A DNA stretch of 64,000 bases from Dermanyssus gallinae (GCA_003439945.1 QVRM01005607.1:740001-804000), one strand, 5' to 3'. Shown: positions 10,689 to 21,699, numbered from the stretch's first letter. Notes: generated by a model from the sequence alone, not told the origin. Numbers and translations: made by a program.

Positions 10689-11244
10689 ATATGTTTAAAT
10701 CCTCCGCAAATAAGAGATGATGGACATCGTCTGGAACCACTGTTGGGAGATCAAAGACGTGTATTCTGATAAGCAGGGGCCCAATGCCCGATCCTTGTGG
10801 CACCCCTAAGATGTAAGGAAGGGAGCCCCTTTCCACGTTACCGGTTTGACGGAAAATGTTTGCCTGGTAAGGTATGCTGACAGCCATTGCCGATATGTTT
10901 AAAATCTCCGCAAATAAGAGATGAGTGACACCGTCTGGAATCACTGTTGGGAGATCAAATACGTATATTCTGATAAGCAGGAGCCAGTTACCGGTTTGAC
11001 GGTAAATGTTCGCCTGGTAAGGTATGCTGACAGCCATTGCTGATATGTTTAAATCCTCCGCAAATAAGATTTGAGTGACACCGTCTGGAATCACTGTTGG
11101 GAGATCAAAGACGTATATTCTGATAAGCAGGGACCCAATGCCCGATCCTTGTGGCACCCCTAAGATATAGGGAAGGGAGCCCCTTTTCACGTCACCGATT
11201 TCGACGATAAATGTTCGCCTGCTAAGGTATGCTGACAACCATTG
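10689..11244 (-). pseudogene. Reverse-transcriptase fragment with a tandemly triplicated core
   Basis: The minus-strand frame 11238-10630 (202 codons) encodes an RT piece with ILGVPQGSGIGPLLIRI and LLFAEDL. These are the 'GVPQGS.lGPlLF' and 'yADDl' motifs; the second catalytic D is replaced, giving AED or AEI. The coding block occurs three times in direct tandem: about 11244-11043, 11042-10893 and 10892-10689. The middle unit lacks about 55 bp that include the VPQG motif. The reading frame stays open across all units, so the frame is long although the protein would be nonsensical. The clade looks CR1/jockey-like. Confidence 0.8.
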
Positions 11245-12099
11245 ACGAGTTGCGGAATGAATGTCAATACTTTTAAATGTTTGTTACATTAGTTTGTGAT
11301 TCACCTTGTTAAATGTCTTTGAAAAAATGAAAACATATGCAAAGCAATGTTGTGCGAATATTTATGTGTAGGCTTCAATCGTGTAACATTAATATGTGTT
11401 GTATTCCTGTGGAACGGCTCCTGACGAACCCTAGTTGCTGTTTTCTGTCGGCGACGCATGTATATCATGCATTTCCGAAACCTCCCATAAAAAAGCCTGC
11501 TAAAAATCTGGAGGGCCATTAGAGTGCTACTGTTGCTCCTGTCAATATGGCTAGAGTCGAATACCGCTGTCAAAGTGGTGGTCTCTCGTCCTGAGTCCGA
11601 ACCTGGAAAATATTTACATTATCCGTTTTAGATGGCTCCAACGAACTACCGTCGCGGCTCCCAAAATCTACTGAAATGACTTTAGAGCAACATCTAGACT
11701 AAATGAGCTTAACGAACGACAGAACCTCAACTTGTGAAGATGACAGGCCAATTTTCTTCTTGTTCCAGACTTTGTACATTTGCATACACTGAAGTCGCGC
11801 ACTAAGAGCCTCACAGGGCCTGCGAGCTCTCACAGCCTTGCTACATTCCCCAGCGTTAACACGGAGCCGATTAGTGGAGAACAATTCGCCAGCATCAGCT
11901 GATTGTTCCACCTTCCACGGACATCTTGTGATCTCCATCTCTCTGCCGATACGGAGTAAATTGCTAAGACCCTATTCCACGCTTGCCGAAATCTGAAAGT
12001 TGTAAGAATATTCATGGCCATAAATAAAATAAATATTCTGGCGGTACCGCCGCAAAGGCTACCGTGCATGCTAATTGAGTTTCCATAGAAATTAGAGGT
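11245..12099. other. No gene recognised
   Basis: Several 60-90 codon frames on both strands are unrecognised. No repeats or RNA-gene signals. Confidence 0.4.
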
Positions 12100-12440
12100 T
12101 CAGTGAGGGTTCTGGTAGAATTGGAATTTTGTAACGCTTTTAATACCCTACGGGAAAGCGTAATTTCGACCCCTAGCCTGTCAGAGTTACATATATGTCT
12201 CACTCTGAAAAAGGAGGACACAAAATCAACACTGGGATCGGAGGAAAGCGTCCAGCAAGGTGACCCATTAGGCCCGGCCCTATTCAGTTTCGGTATGTCA
12301 GATTCAGTATCCGGGTGCCAGAGTTTCTTTAACGCGTGGTTAAATCGATTGGATGACGCTGTGTTAGGAAGACCCAGCTAAATGTAAGGTCGCCATTAGC
12401 GGCGGCTCGCCCGAGGATCGAGAGCAAGCAATCCGAATAA
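12100..12440 (+). pseudogene. Reverse-transcriptase palm fragment of an RLE-type element
   Basis: The plus-strand frame 12103-12381 carries CNAFNTLRES (first RT block, with D replaced by C). Next is ESVQQGDPLGPALFSFGMSD and then FFNAWLNRLDDAVLG. The last two are the GVQQGDPLGPALFSL and FNAWYLDDgtLG motifs of a well-known non-LTR RT family that carries an RLE at its C-terminus. Further on, KCKVAISGGSPEDREQAI can be read in another frame near 12380-12435. Missing residues and frameshifts make it inactive. It may be the 5' part of the same copy as the RLE at 13150-13640. Confidence 0.75.
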
Positions 12441-13149
12441 TTTTGAGCTCCTGTGTGTCTATGCAGATTTTACAAGCGTTGTCAGCGAAGCAAGAGGCTC
12501 TTCAAAGGATTGGGTACGACTGGCAAGTATGCAGCCATAAGCAGAAATCTGCGTGTGGAATTACAGCCTCACTTTTAGTTGCACCCTGCGAATATCCCCC
12601 GCCCTGTCAGACCAAGCCTCTTGCTTAACCGGCTCTCATGGAGTTCGTCCTGGCCACAGTTTGCAAACCCGATAGGATGCATTCACTCTACACTTTTTTT
12701 CTGGAAGGTTTCGGCAATGCAGACTGTGCAAGTGTCACAAGGAGCCTGGGTAACTAGTGTGGGGCTTACAAACTACTAAACTCGACTTCCTCCCCACCCT
12801 TCCAGGCTCTGTAATACTTATTATTTTTTCGAAGCCGTAGGAGAGACGTCCCTGAAATTTCTCCTTTTTTTCAGTTACGTTTTCATCTATCTCTTTGCAC
12901 ATTTACATGCATCCAGATAGGGTGCTTATGCCAAGATATGCACCGTTCTGAAGGGGTGCGTCATGAGCTTAAGGGCAATATAAAAAAAGTATAGTAAAAA
13001 TGAACAAGGGTCTCCGTTCCAATGTTCAATTGGCGCTCAAAATAAATCCCAGCTAAGTGTCCACATAGTGTCTGATAGCACAGTGTGTGCGCATTTGTGT
13101 CTGAACGTCTGACGAAGACCACAACCACTGGTCGCACAACACAGAATCA
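12441..13149. other. Probable connecting DNA of a decayed retroelement
   Basis: Lies between an RT fragment and an RLE fragment in the same orientation, so it may be the decayed middle of one element. I can read no conserved block in it. Confidence 0.3.
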
Positions 13150-13640
13150 GACGACTTCAGTTAAAAGCCCTATACATAGGTCTCCAAAGGCTGTCCTGTG
13201 AGCTAGGCCATTTAGGAAGGCAAAGTCGCCTGTTATCTTAGAACCAAGAGAAGAAAATGGGTTCAAAAGCGATACGTGAGCTGACAGAGTTACAATACAA
13301 CTACCCTGGCCACATGGTGAATGGTTAGCATGGAACGCTACAGTGCCTTGCACCGCAGTGCCCTCATATATGCGGGATACCCGCATCGCCCATGGATAGT
13401 TCGTGGAACATACTAAAAGAGAAAATAAACTTAAATACTCTAGCCTAGAGAATATGTACCATTTCGTCGCAATGTTTCTGGGGACTCTCGGGCCTATAAG
13501 CGGTGATACAGCAAAATTTGTTCTTCATTTGGATGCCGTGACAGGTGACCGGTGCGAGAGAGAATATTTTAGGCAACAACTATCATTTGCCGTGTGTAGG
13601 GGCAACGCTGCCTGTATTATTGTAAATTTGCTATAATGTA
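13150..13640 (+). pseudogene. RLE-type retrotransposon C-terminal fragment (decayed)
   Basis: Across frames one reads LRKAKSPVILEPREENG (about 13190-13260) and LPWPHGEWLAWNATVPCT near 13300-13350, where the catalytic WD is WN. In frame 13403-13636 come NKLKYSSLENMYHFV, GTLGPISGDT and FRQQLSFAVCRGNAACI, ending with a stop. The layout parallels the copies at 6801-7712 closely, including the C-terminal CRGNAA motif, but sequence divergence is much higher, so it is an older insertion. Confidence 0.7.
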
Positions 13641-13844
13641 AGAATATGACTATTGTGCTTGGTTATGCAGTATGACGATCAAAGTAAAGATTTGCGACAA
13701 GATTCCACCTTGGACGTAGCTGTCTGTGGGAAATGGAGAATAGCAGCACTGATACAGTTCGGTTAATGAACTGTAAGTTGGCAACAACGATGGAGGAACC
13801 TCAACGACAAGTGTTGATCCATGTATATCAGGCGCTGAATGTGT

Positions 13845-14032
13845 GTCGAGCCTGGTGGCGTGATGGCGTAAGTTTGCGCCTCGCAACCGGGGGAGATATA
13901 TAGGTGCGCGGGTTTGAGCCCCACCGTTGCACATTTGTATTTATGGGGGTCCGTCTATGAAGCGATGTGAAAAACAGTTAACGTGAAAAACGTGGACGTT
14001 AAATATTGGCTGAGGGTCAGCCCGAAAATTTT
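13845..14032 (+). repeat. tRNA-derived SINE, family A, copy 1
   Basis: The tRNA-like head has an A-box-like TGGCGTGATGGC and a B box GGTTTGAGCCC near 13911. The head is followed by a conserved body: GTTGCACATTTGTATTTATG, a GGGGGTCC block, an AAGCGATGTGAAAAACAGTT segment, and a tail with GTTAAATATTGGCTGAGGGT. Four other copies with the same order of blocks occur in this window. Confidence 0.85.
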
Positions 14033-14349
14033 ACTTAGGCGCTGTATGTATAGTGTATGCACTCGAGAGGCTGTGTATCCATTATGTTTTGTACGTTCGT
14101 ACTGTAAATCGTACAACTTGGCAATTCGTCGCCTTTATCAACAGCTTTTCTAAAAGAGTCGTTTGTTAGTGGTCCGAAGAACTTGTATCGGGGGCAGTGA
14201 ACCATCTCGAATATGGTTGGACATTTATAGTGGTGTGTTCATATGGAAAATCGTGTGATCGGTGGGAGAAGGTCATCTGTAGTCTCGGGTGCTAGGGCAT
14301 TGAAACGCAAGTTTCGGCTGGCGCCGACACACTTCGTGTGATCGCATGC

Positions 14350-14360
14350 GTATATATATG

Positions 14361-14435
<75 letters not shown>
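14350..14435. repeat. (TA)n microsatellite
   Basis: About 85 bp of TA repeats beginning with a few TATG units. Confidence 0.95.
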
Positions 14436-14437
<2 letters not shown>

Positions 14438-14450
14438 GCTATAGCGGAAA

Positions 14451-14549
14451 GTCCGCAAACTGGGAGCTTGTCGCAAACCGACACGATAGAAGGATGATGG
14501 GGAATAAATATCAAACCAAAGGTTTGCGACAAGCTCCCAGTTTCCGGAC
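14451..14549. repeat. 29-bp inverted repeat, possible MITE
   Basis: The arm at 14451-14479 is the reverse complement of 14521-14549 with one mismatch and a 41-nt spacer. The right arm is followed by TATA. The left arm is preceded by TATA plus a 7-nt insertion, consistent with a TA-type target site of a small hairpin element. Confidence 0.75.
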
Positions 14550-14779
14550 TATAAAATTATAAACACAACCAAATACATATGGAACATAGAATGGGGGGGG
14601 ATCTTTGGAGAGTTCATGGAAGTGGTTCGATGTGTGTTGATTGGAGGAGGTCCTTGGTCAGGTCTTGGTGGAGGCAGATTGTTAAAGGCGGTTAGCCGTA
14701 AAGGGTGGCATAAACACATGGCGTTCTTATTGGAATATGTGGCGATATAGAAGGATTTATGAATTAATAACAGCGGCGG
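14550..14779. other. Nothing recognised
   Basis: Short spacer between the inverted repeat and the low-complexity region. Confidence 0.4.
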
Positions 14780-16620
14780 TAGTAGCGACGACGACAACAA
14801 CAACAACAACGAAAATGATAATATTGGCGTTTCTCTTTCAGAAACAGAATGTTGTCGTTCAGAGTATTAAGGGGACGGGGGGCGAGTACAGTGCGCCCGA
14901 TTCGACCCTGCTCACTGCCGGTAACAACAACAGTAACAACAATAGCTACAACAACAGCAGCAGCGCCAGGAGCAACAACAACCATGACGGTTTGTTACGG
15001 CCCGAGCATGCAGAGGTCCCTGCACTGCGGGGCTCATCGTGTTGCGTGCAGTGGGTCGATGATCGCTCGGTTGGTAGATCGCATTTTTGCCGCTGCTGCC
15101 ACCGAGGACGAAAGGGAATGAGGGAGAGGGGGAGAGAGAGGGTGAAACAGCGAGAAACAGACAGAGAAAAAACAAAGCAAAACAGCGCGGGAAAGACAGA
15201 GTGAGAGCTATAGGAACAAAAATGGGGAAAACGAACGTAAGGGAAAGGAAAAGGGAAAGAAAGACAAAAAGCCAAAATGAGCGACAGTGTGAGAAAAAAG
15301 AACAGAAAGAAGACATAGAGAGGGGGGGAGGTAGGAAAAAACGGTACCGTTGTGTCTTTGTTCGCACCGATGGCGTAGCCGCCGCTGTGGCCATCCCCGC
15401 TTCGTTGCAGCTGCTGACATTGTTGCTTCTGTTGCTCTTGTTATTGCTTTTGTTGTTGTTGCTGCTGCTGCTGTTGCTCTTGTTGCTGCTATTGCTGTTG
15501 TTGTTGTCGCGGTTGTCGCTGCCGGGCGCGCGCGCGTCATCTCAAGGTCCCGCGGGGAAGGACGGCGGCAGATGATAGACGAACACTCGCGCGACTGATT
15601 GCTGTACTACGAACGCCACTACTATGGTACTATGGTGACTGCTAAACCAACTCACCCATCGACTGACACTGCGCCAGCAGCAGCAGCAGATGCTGTACCA
15701 CCGGCCAACTAGACAGATGCCGCCTTTGCTGGTTGCTGGTACGCCGATGATGTGGTGGTGTGACGCCCGGACGAAGCCCGTCGTCGGTGCTTGAAGTCGT
15801 CGCAGCAGCAACAGCAGCAACTGCAGCTGCACCGGCTTCAGTAGTTAAGGCGAGGCTTTCGTAGTCATAGGAGGCAAGAGTAGTTGTAGTGGTAGTAGTT
15901 GTAGTGATAGTAGTCGTAGTAGTAGTTGTATTAGTTGCTGTTGCTGCTGCTACGATGTGTGACGCTTCGACGTCATGAGAAGCCAACAGCCAGCGGCTTC
16001 GCGACTACACGGCTCGCAGTAGTAACGCCAACGCCATCTGTTGTGTAGCAGGTTGGCTTGCTGACGGACTGACTGACTGGCGGAGCCGTCGTCGCCGCTC
16101 TACGTGCCGCTTGGTGCTTGCTTGACCATTACCCCCACCCCAGCACCCCGACGATGCAAAGTGCATGATGTTGCTGCGGCTGCTGTTGCTAACGAAGATG
16201 GTGTTCGTAACAAGGCTCAGAACAGAAGCACAATGAATGACAACAATGACAATTATTGATTGTGTTGCTGCTGCTTCTGATGGTGATGGTGACGGTGGTA
16301 ATGATGGTGGTAGTGGTCGAGGTTGTGACAAAATGTTGACCCTTTATTGATGTAGACCAAGTAGTGCGAAACGCTTGGGCTGAGATCAGCTAGACGAGAA
16401 CGAACGAAGTAACTTAGATGTTGAAGGTGTTCGCGCAGTGAGGACCGGCGTGTTTCTGTATTTCGTGTTTTCTTTATTCGTGTTTTTATGTAGATAGATA
16501 GATAGATAGACCGACAGCCAGAGAGATAGCCTGTTTGATGATGTTGCATGTGCTTCTTGAGGAGTGTGCCCCCCACGGAGGTACCATCGACACGGTGTCA
16601 AGTGTGTGCGTGCGTGCGAC
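14780..16620. repeat. Trinucleotide-rich low-complexity region (CAA/CAG, GTT/CTG, GTA)
   Basis: Contains CAA/CAG-type repeats (14790-14975), a purine-rich tract (15107-15345), TTG/CTG repeats (15408-15515), CAG/GCA repeats (15668-15830) and GTA repeats (15880-15950). CAG-complement and GAT repeats follow near 16165-16310, and (GATA)n near 16493-16510. Long frames translating to poly-Leu, poly-Thr or poly-Asn are by-products. I find no splice-supported coding exon. Confidence 0.75.
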
Positions 16621-17928
16621 TTCTTGAAGTCGACACTTGGTCTTGAAACTTTTCCTTCTCATGTATTTTTCTACCTGATCAGTCGAATTGTATGTGCCCA
16701 GTGTTAGACTCGGTGTGTGGGGCCGTCAGTGAAGAATTGCCATCAAAGTCGTCGATGAGTTTCGTCTGCCCGCTTTTTGTCGGCTGTGGATTGTGGATGA
16801 CCCGCCATTATTGGATAAGACACCGTTACTAAGGCTGGGACGGGCGGCTTGCACCGGCGAGGATTAAGCAGAGTTGCCTACCAATTTTTGAAGTGCCAAA
16901 ATAATGCTTGGACAATGTCACCGGTCGGAGGCAACGTAGCGCGGATAATTAGCCGGTGTCTCAACCGATATAGTTAAGCTAATTCGTCAAAAGGTGTACA
17001 CTCGGCAGGTAAGTCTGATTAACGACGCAATGTCTGTGTGATCTAGACTTATTTTACAATATATATGTATATATATACGTCGTTTTACCAGCAAATTGAT
17101 ATTGCGGGAACGACTATTCACTGAAGGACTCAATACGCTTATTGGGAAAGCCATGCTTTAAGACTCTTGCACATAATTTAGACCAGCTTTGAAAACTTAA
17201 TAGTAATTTTGCCAGCGTCGTGGTTCAACTCGAGCGGTTATCCGTTGGAAGCAAGTGGGCGTAACTTACGTGGTGAGTCACCTTCGCAGCGAGATAAAAT
17301 ACACAGGCTGTAAAAAATATTGTCTAGTCTTATCGATCGTGGGCTGCTGAGCCCCGCGGTCCCTGTGATCATATTGCTCACGCATAGGTTTGGCAACCAA
17401 TCGGTTTAGTACGGGTCGGCCGTATCGCCAAGTTCAGTAGTTGTGTCCGTGGCCATCGTCCAGAGATCTACTTTTGCAAGTTACATGGTTTCCCCTAGGT
17501 GTGCTGAAAACAAAAATAACAAAAGTATATATATATATATATATATTTTGTTTGGAAGCATACATATCATTCAAGGGCAATAATTTGCCTCGCCGTTTTG
17601 ACGTCGTCGCGTTTCGTTCCGAGGAAGCCGCACAATCTCTGTTCGATTGAATAATCGACTTTCCTTGTCCATTTTCCGGCTTCTTTGGGCGAATGTCGCC
17701 GTTTTCGGCAAACACCAGGCAACCAACAATTATCGTCGGTGATGACTGCAACTGCAACTGAAACATCTCAACCTCAGCGGGTTAAAACTGTCTAGCAAAA
17801 ACAAGTCCTAGAGCTCTAGAGTTTAGAGCTGGAGTAGTTTTTATTACTACACTACATTTCGGTGTTGTTACACTTACATTATATTACCCGTGTTCGTTAA
17901 TTCTTGAAAACGACATTCGTTTTCGTTT
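16621..17928. other. No gene recognised
   Basis: Contains short TA runs near 17060-17080 and 17525-17546. The remaining frames are unrecognised. Confidence 0.45.
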
Positions 17929-18012
17929 ATCTTAAACAAATAAATAGGGACATAAACAAGGGAGAATATGTTGTGTCTTGAACATAAACAGGGGAGAATA
18001 TGTTGTATATTC
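17929..18012. repeat. Short direct duplication
   Basis: The phrase ACATAAACAAGGGAGAATATGTTGT near 17950 recurs, with one base difference and one extra G, near 17981. Confidence 0.7.
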
Positions 18013-18419
18013 ATATCACCGACCCAACCCCCAAAGAGCTGCCGCTGTCCGATATGTCTCATAATGATATTTGGTGCAAAGGAGGCCGCAAAATGTACAG
18101 CGACGCTCATCGCAACGCTAATAAAGCCATGCATTGTCCAACATGGCTGGAGTCCTGTAGAACGCTTCTCTCATTTTCTGTGAGTATTATTTTGTTTTCT
18201 TTATTTATTAATGTGCACCCTGTTTGGGTAAGTGGTTTTCTTATTTTCTGCTCAAAGCCTTTACGAAACTCTTGCAGTGCAGCCGTAGGCGGTTGAAAGC
18301 GGTATACCAAACCTCGACGAACGAAGTCGTCCTGGACAGACTATAAGTTAGCCTATTTTGTACGCTTTTAGAAAGACCCAAAATTATTTTAAGAAGCATC
18401 TTTTATTGCCTTTACCGTG

Positions 18420-19420
18420 TTGAGAGCGCCAAGCTGCTGAGCGGATAGGCATTACCAAATTATTGTGATATCATATGATGCCACCCGCTGGTTGAACAGC
18501 AACGCTATTTTGGCCAAAAACGATGTGCCGCTTGGCGTTAGCTCAATACCCAGATAAGTAATTTCTGTGACAAACTTTAGAGGTACACCACCCAAGCTAA
18601 GCCTTTAATTTCTCCCCAGAGTCCCCTCGGATATATTGTTTGACCCTTGAGCACTCTAATCTATACCACGAGTTTAACGCGTGCACAATGGTGTTGGATA
18701 TTGCTAAAGCCCGGCCGATTACTAAGTAATACTTGGAATTGGAGCGGGCTGAAATTACGCCCTGGGGATAACCGGTGATTTGCAGGAAGGGTCGGAATTC
18801 CTGAGTGCCGCCATCGAGGATGACTGAGCTTGTTTTTAGGCTAGCTACCAGTACTGGCAAAACTCGTGGGCCCACGCTCGCAGCGCTTCTCTATAACGAC
18901 CTCACTGGGAGTAATGCCAAACGCCACCTTGTAGTCTACAAATACAGCGTACAAGGCTTGGTGACAGACGACGGCTGAGTATTTCACGTCGTCTAAAAGC
19001 CCCTGGGATGCGGTTAGCGACGAACGCCTCGCGCAAAACATATTCTATTCCCTAGGGTTGGTTCCTTGCGCCTCAAGATTGTAGCTAAACCTGTGTTTCA
19101 GGAGACTTGATAATATATCGTAATTGCAGCTTTCCTTCGCAGCGCCTTGCCAAGAGGATGGGCAGAGCGGGTCACCTTTAGGCATTACCTTGGGCAAGCA
19201 TTTTGACCAGGTTGCTATAAATTATTTCTAAACATTTGTTGAAGAATGATTAAAAACGGGGTGACAGAAAGACGCCACTCCTGCGTTAATTCCGGACAGG
19301 TCGGGTTCAAAGGGTTTCTCATTCTTCAACATCTCAATTTCACTCTGAAATGTTTTAAGAGTGAATGGAGGATCTGTCGGTTGACAGATGCTCTTATTAA
19401 TCCGCTAATATCTCACACGA
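18420..19420 (-). pseudogene. Decayed non-LTR reverse transcriptase
   Basis: Minus-strand blocks appear in correct order across shifting frames. KGDPLCPSSWQGAAKESCNY (about 19180) is followed by NMFCARRSSLTASQGLLDDVKYSAV (19041-18970). Then comes LYAVFVDYKVAFG near 18930, the first catalytic RT block with D present. FLQITGYPQGVIS near 18755 is a degraded GVPQG block. LSLGGVPLKFVTEITYLGIELTPSGTSF lies near 18595-18510, just before a decayed C-terminal part. Stops and frameshifts are frequent and the YADD motif is not readable. It resembles the R1/R2-type RTs of arthropods. Confidence 0.7.
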
Positions 19421-19489
19421 TATCAGTATAACCCCGGTAGTCGCTCTCAACCTTTTTAATTTAAAGATTGCACAAACCGCTGCCTACGG

Positions 19490-19810
19490 GATACAGGTCA
19501 TATAGCTTAATCTATCGAAAGCGAATCTGGAAGTACTTGACAAAATCGAAGCCAGCTGTCTAAAAAGAGCGTTAGTAGTCCACCGCACTAGCCGCAACCG
19601 GCCTGTCTATCTGTTGGCCTCGACACCACTCTTTGTGGAGGATCTCAGAGCAACCTATGCTTTTTCGAGAACAGAGGACTTCGAGAATCATCTTGCTGAA
19701 TCCGAATATATATTTGCGGATGTTGATTGGCGTTTTTATGAGACTAGAGCGATGACCACAAACTACTGGAAGGCCCATGTTGTAAAAACAGGTACTTCAA
19801 TACTGGGTTA
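19490..19810 (+). pseudogene. Non-LTR ORF2 C-terminal fragment
   Basis: On the plus strand one reads LEVLDKIEASCLKRALVVHRTSRNRPVYLLASTPLFVEDLRATYAF (about 19530-19660), which is the thumb-like segment after the RT palm ('ld.iq..flKr.Lgvhrts.n..vY...g..pl'). The frame then continues to 19809. It lies next to, and opposite in orientation to, the RT ruin at 18420-19420, so it comes from a different insertion or an inversion. Confidence 0.6.
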
Positions 19811-20283
19811 GCAATGGAGGGATTTCATACGCAGATATGCATACGAAATGGGTTGCATGAAATATTGACCGAGTGTGAATGCAAGCTAGGTGAAAAATCG
19901 CGTGATCTGTATCATCTCCAACGGTGTGCAAAAGCAATATCGCCGATGAAAGTTTTGTAGAAGAGCTGTAGCACATATGTGCATGAACCAAATATGGGTT
20001 AATAAATAATTCATGCAATAACTCCAGTTGTGCTATCTGTTGTTGTAAATTTGTCGAGAAAGTGTTTACGCAGACGGTCGGAGGCAACTGGGCAGCTAGA
20101 GAACGTAAAGTTTTTCGTAAGGGCGCAGTGAGGCTCAAGTGTAGCCCTTATAACTATGCGATTTTCACTTTGGAATCTTTCCTAAGCTCTCATCAACGGA
20201 GTCCCGGCTCTTGCCATTTCAAACGCAATTGGTTGTTGCAGTAGTAATTAGGTGCGGGCTACTATTTTCTTTTGTACGAAAAA
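19811..20283. other. No gene recognised
   Basis: Nothing supported. Confidence 0.4.
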
Positions 20284-20362
20284 ATGCCGGGATTTTAACA
20301 CGCGACCTTCCACGGCGTAGTTCGCCGCTCAACCGCTGCACCACTGCGATCGCGGCTCTCTG
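20284..20362 (-). repeat. tRNA-like sequence (possible SINE head, third type)
   Basis: Reverse-complemented, the segment reads GCCGCGATCGCAGTGGTGCA, then GCGGTTGAGCGG as an A-box-like part, and ends with GTGTTAAAATCCCGGC, a degraded B box with T arm. It does not fold as a perfect tRNA and lacks the bodies of families A and B. Confidence 0.45.
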
Positions 20363-20618
20363 GCAGGCAATTCAGCGACTGGCTGAAATCATTAACTGAA
20401 CTGTAATTAGAAAGCACCGTAGGTGGTAATCAAAGTAGACTACGGAGTGAAGTTATCTACACACCTAAACAATCGCGACAACCACGAGCCACATCACGGG
20501 TGACTCTGAATTGAGTCGAAATGCTGCTACTCGGCTAATGCTGTCAACTGTAATCGATGAGTAGCCTTGGATCCGTGGAACGTTCGCTTATTAATAGTTC
20601 GCTTGCTTAGAGAAAACT
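20363..20618. other. Nothing recognised
   Basis: No supported feature. Confidence 0.4.
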
Positions 20619-20975
20619 ATGTTTTCCAAGGCAGAAATGAACTGTGGAAGGTGTCCTGGAGGTTCTAGCAACTGCGCTCTGTGTGTCACGGTACAAATTT
20701 ACTTTGTGGACGATGCAGAACCATCAATAAAACCACACAATTTTGCAGAACTTAACAATAAATACGACAACACAGTAGCCGCAAACACCTGTTTTAGAGC
20801 TGGACTGGTGTGTGTCGTTATGTCAAATGGGTCCACGTCGACCATTTGTTACGCCTTATCCGTTGTGCACAATACACACATAATGCTTGTATCTGTATTA
20901 ATTAAGCACCTAAGTGCGAAAGATGTTTGCACCTCTAACCTAGATATTGTTTTTGGCCATAATAGGACGTTATAA
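20619..20975 (+). other. Unassigned 118-codon open frame
   Basis: An ATG-initiated frame of 118 residues with several cysteines near the N-terminus (CGRCPGGSSNCALC) and balanced composition. I recognise no family. No splice sites or regulatory context support it. It may be a transposon-derived remnant or chance. Confidence 0.2.
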
Positions 20976-21538
20976 TGTTATTATTTTGTTCGACAACTCT
21001 GTATACTGTTTTCTAATACGTCCAGCTGCTTCTATCCTGGATCACATCGTAGACAGGGTGTGTTTTTAAAGAGCCTAAAAGACGTATTGTACTTTCAATC
21101 TACTTGGAATATGCTGTAGTGAAATTGGAAACTTGTTTGCAACCTTAACGAGCGGTGCATCCTTGATGATGTTATGTTAAGAAAATGCCCTCGGCATCTG
21201 GCCATGTACATTTTTCAACATGGATACGTTTGAAAGTTGCAAACAGAGCAAATTCTGCTCCACTTTAGAAGGAGGATTAGATTGGCGCTAATTTTAACAA
21301 AAAAAACATTGTCTCGCCTTCGCCTAGTCTTTAGTTTGTATTATTACTACGAGTACTTTCTTCTTATACTTGATATGAAGGTACGTTTACACTAAGAGGC
21401 TACGCTACGCAAGCTTTGTGTCATTGTGCGCCTTTCTTCGACCGCGTGGTGTCGACACACCCGCGTAGAGTATTTCTGCAAAAATATAAAATTAAACCCT
21501 ACGTGCAGTGTGGTCATATGCGCGGTTCTAGTGATGGT
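20976..21538. other. No gene recognised
   Basis: No supported feature. Confidence 0.4.
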
Positions 21539-21640
21539 ATATATATATATATATATATATATACATTTATATATACACACGTACACATATACGACTGCCA
21601 ACCAAAATGCATAGGCATATATATATATATATAGATTAGA
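21539..21640. repeat. (TA)n microsatellites
   Basis: TA runs at about 21539-21563 and 21618-21633, separated by a short unique segment. Confidence 0.9.
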
Positions 21641-21699
21641 TAAGCAGACAACGCTAGTATAATGGCTCGGAGTAGACGAAATTCGTGCTGCGCGGCGAG

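Noticed and set aside
14737..15394. Long frames over the trinucleotide-rich region as candidate neuronal-type poly-Gln/poly-Thr protein
   Set aside because: Equally long frames exist on the opposite strand and in other frames, which is expected from triplet repeats; no exon signals.
17215..17300. tRNA-like GTGGTTCAACTCGAGCGG phrase
   Set aside because: No B box and no cloverleaf; similarity too weak to call a SINE.
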